From NCBI GenBank assembly GCA_937936035.1, contig CALGXJ010000085.1, positions 1 to 40,867 of the forward strand: a stretch of DNA of 40,867 nucleotides, given 5' to 3'. The position numbers and the translations under genes were made by a program. The notes under the pieces were generated by a model. It did no database searches. It saw only the letters and a list, made by a program, of their open reading frames with translations, and was not told the DNA's origin. Positions 1 to 6,915 of this stretch are shown piece after piece (within the stretch, counting starts at the first letter, position 1; the number at the start of each line of letters is the position of its first letter). Origin of the DNA: Eximiradius proteiniborus. Its GTDB lineage: Bacteria > Bacteroidota > Ignavibacteria > Kapaibacteriales > UBA2268.

Positions 1-1125
1 TTTACAGATATAGCAAGCGAAATGCTATATCCGGTTCTTCCAATTTATTTAAAAACAATAGGCTTTTCAATATTATTCATAGGACTATTGGAAGGAATAG
101 CCGAAGCCACAGCTGGGCTTAGCAAAGGCTATTTCGGTAAACTATCGGACGTAACCGGAAAGAGAGTGCCGTTTGTTCGAATGGGATATGCTCTGAGTGC
201 AATATCAAAGCCAATGCTTGTAATGCTTGCACACCCGCTGTGGGTGCTTTTTTCGAGGACACTGGATAGATTTGGGAAGGGGCTTCGTACCGGCGCAAGA
301 GATGCTTTGCTTTCGGACGAAGCTACGCAAGAGACGAAAGGCAAAGTGTTTGGTTTCCACCGTTCTATGGATACATTGGGTGCAGTAATCGGTCCACTAT
401 TAGCATTGCTATATCTTTATTATTATCCACAAGACTACATAACGCTTTTCTATCTAGCATTTATCCCAGGAATGTTTGCAATACTTTTTACATTTTTTCT
501 GAAAGACAAGCAAAAGACAACTGGAAAAAAACAAGAAAGGACTGGATTTTTCTCATTTATTAAGTATTGGAAGGAAAGCCCGCAAACATACCGGCAAATA
601 GTAGTTGGATTGTTACTATTTACTTTGTTCAACAGCTCAGATGTGTTCCTACTGCTCAAAGCCAAGCAAGCCGGGCTCGACGACTCGATGGTTATTGGCA
701 CATATATTTTTTACAATCTGATATATGCAATATTTTCGTTACCACTTGGGATAATAGCCGACAAATTTGGTCTTAAAAGAATTTTTATCCTTGGATTAGT
801 GATTTTTTCTGTTGTTTATTTCGGCTTTGCATTGAACGAAAATTTATATGTATTTTATGGTTTGTTTTTCCTTTATGGGATATATGCCGCCGCAACGGAA
901 GGAATATCTAAGGCCTGGTTGTCGAACGTAACAGACAAAAAAGACACGGCAACAGCGATAGGTGCATATTCGGCATTTCAAAGTATTTGCACAATGCTTG
1001 CAAGCACAATAGCAGGATTATTATGGTATAAATTCGGCAGCTCTGCTACATTTTTTGCAACAGGAGGCGTTGCAATAATTGTAGCTGTATATTTTACTTT
1101 AATAATAAAGTCGAATGGTAAATAA
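1..1125 (+). CDS. MFS transporter, 5' end cut by the window
   Basis: This is a major facilitator superfamily membrane transporter. The reading frame is open from base 1 (FTDIASEM before the first internal Met at 22). That segment is conserved in MFS proteins of this group, so the true start lies upstream of the window and about 375 residues are visible. Hydrophobic segments run throughout. The cytoplasmic loop between helices 2 and 3 is seen as GKLSDVTGKR, and a second signature reads DRFGKGLRTGARDALLSD, followed by FGFHRSMDTLGAVIGPLLA. A second-half counterpart loop reads GIIADKFGLKR. These support a proton-coupled or facilitated carrier of the inner membrane. The substrate cannot be told from sequence. 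The next gene has its own promoter, so this is probably the last gene of an upstream unit. Confidence 0.9.
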   Translation, partial: FTDIASEMLYPVLPIYLKTIGFSILFIGLLEGIAEATAGLSKGYFGKLSDVTGKRVPFVRMGYALSAISKPMLVMLAHPLWVLFSRTLDRFGKGLRTGARDALLSDEATQETKGKVFGFHRSMDTLGAVIGPLLALLYLYYYPQDYITLFYLAFIPGMFAILFTFFLKDKQKTTGKKQERTGFFSFIKYWKESPQTYRQIVVGLLLFTLFNSSDVFLLLKAKQAGLDDSMVIGTYIFYNLIYAIFSLPLGIIADKFGLKRIFILGLVIFSVVYFGFALNENLYVFYGLFFLYGIYAAATEGISKAWLSNVTDKKDTATAIGAYSAFQSICTMLASTIAGLLWYKFGSSATFFATGGVAIIVAVYFTLIIKSNGK

Positions 1126-1158
1126 TAACCAACCCGACAAACTTTTTCTACTATTATC

Positions 1159-1189
1159 TTTGCTAATCATCAAAAAATCTTTATTTTTG
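1159..1189 (+). promoter_or_regulatory. Bacteroidota-type vegetative promoter for the kinase operon
   Basis: TTTG at 1159-1162 is followed after 19 nt by TATTTTTG at 1182-1189, matching the Bacteroidota consensus of a -33 TTTG and a -7 TAnnTTTG. Transcription would start near 1195, about 25 nt before the ATG at 1219. A second -7-like match (TATCTTTG, 1155-1162) overlaps the -33 element. The position argues that the in-frame TTG at 1195 is not the translation start. The match is visible in the sequence; activity is inferred. Confidence 0.6.
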
Positions 1190-1218
1190 CTTAATTGCAT
1201 AAAACTTTTGGATTTACT

Positions 1219-2211
1219 ATGAAAGATATTCAACTATTTGGATTAGGGAATGGTCTTGTTGATATTCAGTACGAAGTCGAGGAAACCGAGCTTGCGGAAT
1301 TAGGTCTAAAGAAAGGCGAGATGCGACTTGTCGAAAGCGAAAAGCAACGTGGATTGCTCGAAAAATATTCTCATCGAAAATTCAACAGGTGTAGCGGTGG
1401 GGCAGCGGCAAATACAATTATTTGTTTTTCGCAGCTTGGAGGCAAAGCAGCATACTCAACTGTGTTAGGAAAAGACGAATTCGGGCAATTCTATGCTAAC
1501 GAATTTATTGAATTAGGCATAGAACTGAAAGCTGAAATGCTCGACAACTATCCCACGGGAACTTGCTTTGTGTTTATCACACCTGACAGCGAACGCACTA
1601 TGCATACTTCGCTCGGAGCTACAGCATTTTTTGGCAAGCATAATATTGACGAAACAATAATATCTCGCTCGCAATGGATTTATGCCGAAGGATATAAATT
1701 CACTGCACAAAGTAGCACCGAAGCACTGTTCTATTCCGTAGAATTAGCAAAAAAGCACGGGACAAAGGTGTCGCTTACTTTCTCTGATGTATTCATTATA
1801 GATAGTTTTCGAGAAAATTTGCAAAAAGTAGTAAATCAATCCGACCTTATTTTCTGCAACGAAAACGAGGCGATTTGCTACACAGGCAAGCAAAATGTAG
1901 AAGATGCAGTTGAAGCATTAAGCCGTGAATGTCCAAATGTTGTTGTTACTCTTGGCGGGAACGGTTCCATTGTAAAATGGGAAGGAAATATTTACAGGAT
2001 ACCGTCCTATCCGGCTCGTCCGGTCGATACCACAGGAGCAGGAGATTGCTTTGCTGGTGGCTTTATGTATGGAATTATCACAACTGGTAATCCCGTCATT
2101 GCCGGGCATATTGCGTCGGCTGTCGGAGCACGTGTTGTTTCGCAAATGGGAGCCAGAATTTCTGGCGATATTAAAGAACTTCGTGATGAAATATTGTCGA
2201 AAGTAAAATGA
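1219..2211 (+). CDS. PfkB-family carbohydrate/nucleoside kinase (adenosine kinase-like)
   Basis: This is a cytoplasmic ATP-dependent kinase of the PfkB/ribokinase family, 330 residues. The N-terminal substrate-binding region has the family Gly-rich motif (CSGGAAANTI followed by FSQLGG). The C-terminal signature DTTGAGDCFAGG covers residues about 270-281, with D276 as the expected catalytic base and the GAGD anion hole intact. The opening LFGLGNGLVDI and overall spacing resemble the adenosine kinase-like branch, but the substrate could be another nucleoside or sugar. I chose ATG 1219 over the in-frame TTG at 1195, because a good promoter ends just before 1195. It overlaps the next gene by ATGA, so the two are probably translationally coupled. 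Confidence 0.88.
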   Translation: MKDIQLFGLGNGLVDIQYEVEETELAELGLKKGEMRLVESEKQRGLLEKYSHRKFNRCSGGAAANTIICFSQLGGKAAYSTVLGKDEFGQFYANEFIELGIELKAEMLDNYPTGTCFVFITPDSERTMHTSLGATAFFGKHNIDETIISRSQWIYAEGYKFTAQSSTEALFYSVELAKKHGTKVSLTFSDVFIIDSFRENLQKVVNQSDLIFCNENEAICYTGKQNVEDAVEALSRECPNVVVTLGGNGSIVKWEGNIYRIPSYPARPVDTTGAGDCFAGGFMYGIITTGNPVIAGHIASAVGARVVSQMGARISGDIKELRDEILSKVK

Positions 2212-3536
2212 GAAAATTGATTTGCCTCATATTATTTTTCTTTGTCATTAGTGAATTTGCATATTCACAGAATGGAATACGTTTCCCTGAACTATCCCGA
2301 CGATTAGAAAATTATTTCAACAAAGAAATGATTCAAGACTTGCAGAGTGAATTCCCGCAGGGAAGCGATTATACAATCTGGGGATGGGATGTAGGCGACT
2401 TTTCGGGTGATGGGGTGCCTGATGCGGCTTTCTCTGTGAGGATTGCCGGACAACGTGGGCGAATTATGCAAGTGTATTTGTTTGTAGATATAGATGGATA
2501 TTTTGTCAAAGCCGGACAATTTGCTTATGAATTTGTGGAGCTTCCGCTTGAAATTGGAGTTGTAATTAGGGACAATGCCTGCTATGTTACTCAGAAACAC
2601 AAGCAGTTCAATTGGCTTATACGAGGATACCGCTTTGATAATGGTGCTTTAATTATGTTGGACGAATTTCTAACAGAAAGAATTGGTGAGTACACATATG
2701 AATCTTATAAAAACTATCAGAATTTGTATAATACGGATAAATTCATTGAAACAAATACAGGCAAAACGCGATTTTTTGCAGAATATACAACTATTCCGTC
2801 TTATAGAAGAGGACGTCAGGTATACAAAGGCTATAGCTCGGAAGTATATGTTGATAATATAAATTTCGTTCCGAAAGGTGCCTTTTGGTGGGGCGGCAGT
2901 GAAGATTTGTCGTTTTCAGTAAGTTCAGCGTGGGATGAATCATATTTATATATGACGGTTAAAGTGAAAGATGATAGGATTGTTCCCCAAAATTGCGATA
3001 CCTGCATTTGCGATTATGTAGAAGTTTGGTTCAACGTTAATACCGATGGAAGCAATCGTTTTGCAAATCTGAAAGGGAATAAAGTAACGTTCAAAGAAAG
3101 CATCGAAGGTGGAATATACAATATCAAAATATTTCCTGGTAACTTTTTGGATAGAACTGCCTCGGTAAAGGTAAGTACGACAGATGAATTGGAACCATAC
3201 CAGAAAATTGCAGCACACGATATTATGGCAATATCTGACATTCAGGATACTGTGTATGTAGTCCGTTTCAAAGTGCCATTTGCATTTTTCGGAATACAGG
3301 GCAATCCGGTTGAAACAGGAAAGTTAATCGAATTTGGTTGCACAGTATCTGTGCACGATTACGATAATGAATTTCGTCCGGAGGAATATACACGCAAAAA
3401 CAGTTCTGTATTTGACCCGCAAAATCCCTCTACATACGGCTCAATTGTGCTTGTCCCCGACGATAAATGGTATGGCTCATCGAAAAACATTTTTTTAGAG
3501 GACATACTTAAAACGCTCGTGGAGTATGGCTTCTAA
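2208..3536 (+). CDS. Secreted protein with CBM9-like C-terminal domain
   Basis: The 442-residue protein starts with a clear Sec signal peptide (MRKLICLILFFFVISEFAYS, then Q at the likely cleavage site), so it should act in the periplasm or outside. The N-terminal part (about 20-190) includes a FG-GAP-like phrase (WGWDVGDFSGDGVPDAAFSV). The C-terminal part (about 210-440) resembles the carbohydrate-binding module 9 / DOMON-like beta-sandwich: SSAWDESYLYMTVKVKDD, then DYVEVWFNVNTDGSNRF, then VVRFKVPFAFFG. Several cysteines cluster at CDTCICD. The function is not known; ligand or sugar binding is an inference from fold similarity. It starts inside the kinase stop codon and overlaps the next gene by 11 nt, so it belongs to the same operon. 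Confidence 0.7.
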   Translation: MRKLICLILFFFVISEFAYSQNGIRFPELSRRLENYFNKEMIQDLQSEFPQGSDYTIWGWDVGDFSGDGVPDAAFSVRIAGQRGRIMQVYLFVDIDGYFVKAGQFAYEFVELPLEIGVVIRDNACYVTQKHKQFNWLIRGYRFDNGALIMLDEFLTERIGEYTYESYKNYQNLYNTDKFIETNTGKTRFFAEYTTIPSYRRGRQVYKGYSSEVYVDNINFVPKGAFWWGGSEDLSFSVSSAWDESYLYMTVKVKDDRIVPQNCDTCICDYVEVWFNVNTDGSNRFANLKGNKVTFKESIEGGIYNIKIFPGNFLDRTASVKVSTTDELEPYQKIAAHDIMAISDIQDTVYVVRFKVPFAFFGIQGNPVETGKLIEFGCTVSVHDYDNEFRPEEYTRKNSSVFDPQNPSTYGSIVLVPDDKWYGSSKNIFLEDILKTLVEYGF

Positions 3537-3759
3537 AAGCAAACAAAAAGTCAAGGACGCACTTTTCCGCTCCATAAGAGAGATGGCTCCGCTTATGAAT
3601 TTAGGGATGCAGATGGCAATTCCAGTTGTATTATTTACATTGCTTGGATGGTGGATAGATAAAAAATATAGCTCTTCTCCTCTTTTTATATTATTGTTTG
3701 CAGCAATTGGAGTATTTGCTGCATTTTATTATTTTTTCAAAGCAATTAAGAGAAAATGA
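3526..3759 (+). CDS. atpZ: AtpZ/AtpI-like small membrane protein
   Basis: This 77-residue protein has a basic, charged N-terminus and two hydrophobic helices (about residues 27-44 and 53-70) separated by GWWIDKKYSSSP. That layout is typical of the AtpZ/AtpI family usually encoded at the head of F-type ATP synthase operons and linked to c-ring assembly or Mg2+/Ca2+ supply. Here no atp gene is nearby: it sits between a secreted CBM9-like protein gene (11 nt overlap) and a class II aldolase gene (ATGA overlap). The family call rests on size, helix layout and the GWW-D-K motif. Placement outside the atp operon is what I see; what it serves here is unknown. Confidence 0.7.
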   Translation: MASKSKQKVKDALFRSIREMAPLMNLGMQMAIPVVLFTLLGWWIDKKYSSSPLFILLFAAIGVFAAFYYFFKAIKRK

Positions 3760-4340
3760 GTGAAGGATATATCAAATACAATACAATTTGCATAGGGAAC
3801 GAATATCCCGATGCAATTAATATAGTTGATTTGCAAGTATTGAGAAATGAATTAAAAATAAAAAACTTAATCGGAATGCTTCCGGGTGGGATTGGGTATG
3901 GCAACGTAAGCAAGAAATGGAACGATAAGTTCATCGTTAGCGGCTCGCAAACTGGTGGCGAAGCAATTCTCAGTTGTAGTGATTATTCAATTATTCACGA
4001 TTACGATATTTTGCAGAATACATTAGTTTATAGTGGGTTAAGACAACCTTCGTCTGAAACTATTACTCACATAGCAATTTATGAAGCACAACCTAATACA
4101 AAGTTTGTTGCTCACCTGCATAATAAAAGAATTTGGGAAAAATTAATCAAAGATGGAGCTAAAACTAATGGCGTTTCTGAGTATGGCACAGTGGGAATTG
4201 CGCTTGAAGCAAAAGATTATGTTTCAGGTTTTCCTTACGACGAAGGAATTTTTGCATTAAGTGGGCACGAAGATGGTGTAATTGCTTTTTCGAATGAACT
4301 TAAATCAATTATTGTTCTGATTAATAAACATATTAAGTAG
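3756..4340 (+). CDS. Class II aldolase/adducin family protein
   Basis: This is a 194-residue member of the class II (zinc) aldolase/adducin family, whose enzymes cleave or epimerise sugar phosphates such as fuculose- or ribulose-phosphate. The family motifs are visible: GYGNVSKKW near residue 48 (phosphate-binding GN-S loop), VSGSQTGG near 61, PSSETITH at 98-105 with E101 as likely acid/base, and AHLH giving H120 and H122. A third metal ligand is probably H171 in GHEDG. The zinc site therefore looks complete and the enzyme is probably active on an unknown substrate. The ATG overlaps the stop of the AtpZ-like gene. Its 3' end overlaps the convergent CheA-like gene by 36 nt. Confidence 0.82.
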   Translation: MSEGYIKYNTICIGNEYPDAINIVDLQVLRNELKIKNLIGMLPGGIGYGNVSKKWNDKFIVSGSQTGGEAILSCSDYSIIHDYDILQNTLVYSGLRQPSSETITHIAIYEAQPNTKFVAHLHNKRIWEKLIKDGAKTNGVSEYGTVGIALEAKDYVSGFPYDEGIFALSGHEDGVIAFSNELKSIIVLINKHIK

Positions 4341-6416
4341 TTTCTGCACATCAATTATCATTACTGGCTTGTTGTTGTAAACTGACGATGCAGCAATAAA
4401 TGGAGTATCACTGAGAAGTTTGTTAGGTGGCGAAGGCACAAGTTCCGCTTCCCCGATAAATTTATCGAAAATCAAAGCGAAATTGCTATTAACGTCGTTT
4501 ACCAACAGAACAGGTTTATTCTTTGCAATATATTCGGCTTCAATATTTAAGACTTTTCGAATGTCAATAGAGTTGGTGTTTGGGAACTGCTCGCGAAAAG
4601 TCTTTTCGTCTATAAGAGCCTCGCAATTTAGAATTTGGACTGCATAGAGATTGCCATCGACATCAAAAACGAGAGATTTCAGCAAAACATAGTTCATATT
4701 GAATGAAATAGTAAGTTTGGTGCCGGAATCTGGTTTAGAACTAATATCAATTCTACCGTTGTTATTGCTAATCAAATTGATAAGCCCTTCCAAGCGACTC
4801 GCGATAGTAGTTGCATTTTCACCTTTGCCATCATCAACAATTTCAATAAAGAGCTTACCGCCCAAAGTGCGGGCAGAAATAGAAATCTCAGCCATTTCCG
4901 ACTTCTTTTTCCGCAAATTGGGAGGTTCGATGTTGTTCAAAATAATATCGCGAAGCAACTGCGGAAGCAATATTTCAAGCAAAGTATGCAATTCAGCACC
5001 AACTCGAACAAATCGACCTGCAATTTTAAGGCTTACTTTCTTGTTTGAATAATTTGCCAAATCATTTGCAAGCTCATTGTAGCCACGGACTATATCACCA
5101 AAAGCAATTGAACGGAAATTGTAAAGACCGTTATAAATAGTATTAATTCTGTTTTTTATGTTTTGCAGATGTTCATCAGCCGAAGAAGAGAATAGATCTA
5201 ATTGAGAAATAAGATCATCAAGTTTCTTTGAATTGTTTATTGCAATTTCAGTAAGCGTTTCGGTATTTGTGATATTATACAAGATGTTATTATTATCGAG
5301 TAGTATCTGTCGGATAAGCGATTTCAAAGATTTCAGGTTTCCGATAGAATTGGCCATTGGAGCTAGGTTGGAAATAATACCGACAGTAGCATCGAGCAAT
5401 CTGTTATACTTAGAATAATCATTGAATTGAGAAGATTTGTAACCAAAATAATAGAGTTTATCGTCCGAAGCAATTTCAGTTGTATCACTACCAGAGATTA
5501 CAATCGGAAGAATTTCGTCACTTGATAACTTAGCCGAAGGCGTTGGTTGCAATTGTTCCTGGTCTGTCAGAAATGAACGCAGAAAATCAGAATAGGTATC
5601 GATATAGTCGCTATAGTCTTTGATTTTGTCGATGATTGCGATGGCACTTGTAGCCGCAATTTCTTTGAACAATCGATTACAGCTCAATAATAAATCCATC
5701 TGATACGGATTAATTGGAAGATTATGATCGGCAAGGAAACGAATGAAGTCGCTCAATGCATCAGCAAGGTCGAATGCTTTGGAAACTCCAGCACTTATTG
5801 CTGCTCCCTTGATTGCATTCAATGCTTGCGAAATTGGGACCACATCTATTGTTGCATTTTGCGTTTCAGACTGCTCCAGTACGTGTTCGATTGTACTGAC
5901 AGAACGCACTATCGCATACTTGAATTTCTCGAGCAATATTCCTTTGCTTTGCTGCTCGTTGGAAGATGTTTTGGATTTGGCTCTGGTTGGCTGCACTTTT
6001 TTTATTCTATGAGGTGCAGCAATCGATTGCAATTCGCTCGTAATCTCATTGATAATTGCAAATTCGGAATTAAGCAATTCCAGAATTTCAAACGAGGAAA
6101 ACTGAATGATTGAATAATAGAAATCGTTTGCACGCAAGACAACATCGATATCGTTCGGAAACAAATCTAACCGTTTTTCTTTTGCAAGAGATACAATTTT
6201 GAGCATTGCATCAGCAATAAGAACAGCATTATCAACAGACAATTTCTTTGCCGACAGTCTGATTTGATTGATTGAATTAGCCGCATTTGCTAAAAGTTCC
6301 GATATTTGATATTTTTCGTAATCAAGCAAACAGGTTTCTATAATATCGCAATGGTGACGGCATGTTTCCCTGAAATATTCAATATGTTGCTCAATATTAC
6401 TCAAATTCAAGTTCAT
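4305..6416 (-). CDS. Degenerate CheA-like protein (probable pseudokinase)
   Basis: The 703-residue protein follows the order of a CheA histidine kinase but lacks its key residues. Residues about 5-105 and 160-255 are two Hpt/P1-like helical bundles. The phospho-accepting His is Asn in both: N50 before QIRLSA, and N200 before AIKGAA. Residues about 340-440 look like a helical dimerisation region. An ATPase-like domain covers about 440-575. In its N-box-like stretch (LLRDIILNNIE, 487-497) the usual Asn is D490 and the Asp-His pair is L493-N494. The G1-like VDDGKG (527-532) is kept, and the F box and second glycine loop appear deleted before the final SGTKLTISF. Residues about 574-700 are a CheW-like P5 domain. 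Phosphotransfer is therefore unlikely. It starts 20 nt inside the CheW-like gene and ends overlapping the aldolase gene. Expression seems real because the frame is intact. Confidence 0.75.
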   Translation of the reverse strand: MNLNLSNIEQHIEYFRETCRHHCDIIETCLLDYEKYQISELLANAANSINQIRLSAKKLSVDNAVLIADAMLKIVSLAKEKRLDLFPNDIDVVLRANDFYYSIIQFSSFEILELLNSEFAIINEITSELQSIAAPHRIKKVQPTRAKSKTSSNEQQSKGILLEKFKYAIVRSVSTIEHVLEQSETQNATIDVVPISQALNAIKGAAISAGVSKAFDLADALSDFIRFLADHNLPINPYQMDLLLSCNRLFKEIAATSAIAIIDKIKDYSDYIDTYSDFLRSFLTDQEQLQPTPSAKLSSDEILPIVISGSDTTEIASDDKLYYFGYKSSQFNDYSKYNRLLDATVGIISNLAPMANSIGNLKSLKSLIRQILLDNNNILYNITNTETLTEIAINNSKKLDDLISQLDLFSSSADEHLQNIKNRINTIYNGLYNFRSIAFGDIVRGYNELANDLANYSNKKVSLKIAGRFVRVGAELHTLLEILLPQLLRDIILNNIEPPNLRKKKSEMAEISISARTLGGKLFIEIVDDGKGENATTIASRLEGLINLISNNNGRIDISSKPDSGTKLTISFNMNYVLLKSLVFDVDGNLYAVQILNCEALIDEKTFREQFPNTNSIDIRKVLNIEAEYIAKNKPVLLVNDVNSNFALIFDKFIGEAELVPSPPNKLLSDTPFIAASSVYNNKPVMIIDVQKLLNMFINQNNN

Positions 6417-6915
6417 TCATTAATTCAAATATCATTTCAATGTTTAGAAAATAATAATCTCTTTGCTGAATTTTAATCTTGCTATACAACGAACTATCTG
6501 TAGCTGAAAACGTATTATGATCGAGCGGGAAACGCACAAAATCAACTTCTATACCAAATCGGGATGTCCCGTCATTAAAAATAAGAGTGCAAAATGGTTG
6601 GGTGCTTGCTTGAAAATCACCCAATTGCTTTAAATCAACTATCGGCAAGATAGTCCCTTCGTAGGCAATAAGTCCGGAAATCCATTTGGGGAAATTTTGG
6701 TTGGTGTATTTTTCTCTGTTCGGGATTGCTATCTCAATAAACTTGCTATTAGCAACAAAGTTTATGTTTCCTATTTTGAAAGGCAATAAAGATACTTTTG
6801 TGTTTAAATTGGTTAAATGCGTCTCTTCAATAATATGATTTGAAGATAGTTTATACTTGAAAAAATCATTATCAGTAAATCTACGTTTATAATATTTAAT
6901 TTTACGGACAGCCAC
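6397..6915 (-). CDS. CheW-like coupling protein
   Basis: This 172-residue protein contains a CheW fold. The first strand region reads LLPFKIGNINFVANSKFIEI, and the conserved core reads WISGLIAYEGTILPIVDLKQL, which is the classical CheW segment linking receptors to CheA. A distinctive, basic N-terminal extension of about 40 residues precedes it. The start is GTG at 6915, sharing one base with the receptor gene's stop codon, and there is no internal Met before the domain, so GTG is the best choice. The 3' end overlaps the CheA-like gene by 20 nt. Order and overlap say the three proteins are made together. It should bind the receptor-like protein and the CheA-like tail at the membrane. Confidence 0.8.
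   Translation of the reverse strand: MAVRKIKYYKRRFTDNDFFKYKLSSNHIIEETHLTNLNTKVSLLPFKIGNINFVANSKFIEIAIPNREKYTNQNFPKWISGLIAYEGTILPIVDLKQLGDFQASTQPFCTLIFNDGTSRFGIEVDFVRFPLDHNTFSATDSSLYSKIKIQQRDYYFLNIEMIFELMNELEFE

Noticed and set aside
1195-1218. TTG at 1195 as the start of the PfkB kinase
   Set aside because: It coincides with the predicted transcription start of a good promoter, and ATG 1219 gives the family-like N-terminus.
2304-3241. Antisense reading frames of 75-98 codons under the CBM9-like gene
   Set aside because: They lie wholly within a well supported gene, have no recognisable domains and no start signals; they are shadows of the coding frame.
5724-6113. Plus-strand reading frame of 129 codons inside the CheA-like gene
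   Set aside because: It is antisense to a gene with clear domain content and has no family features or ribosome binding site.
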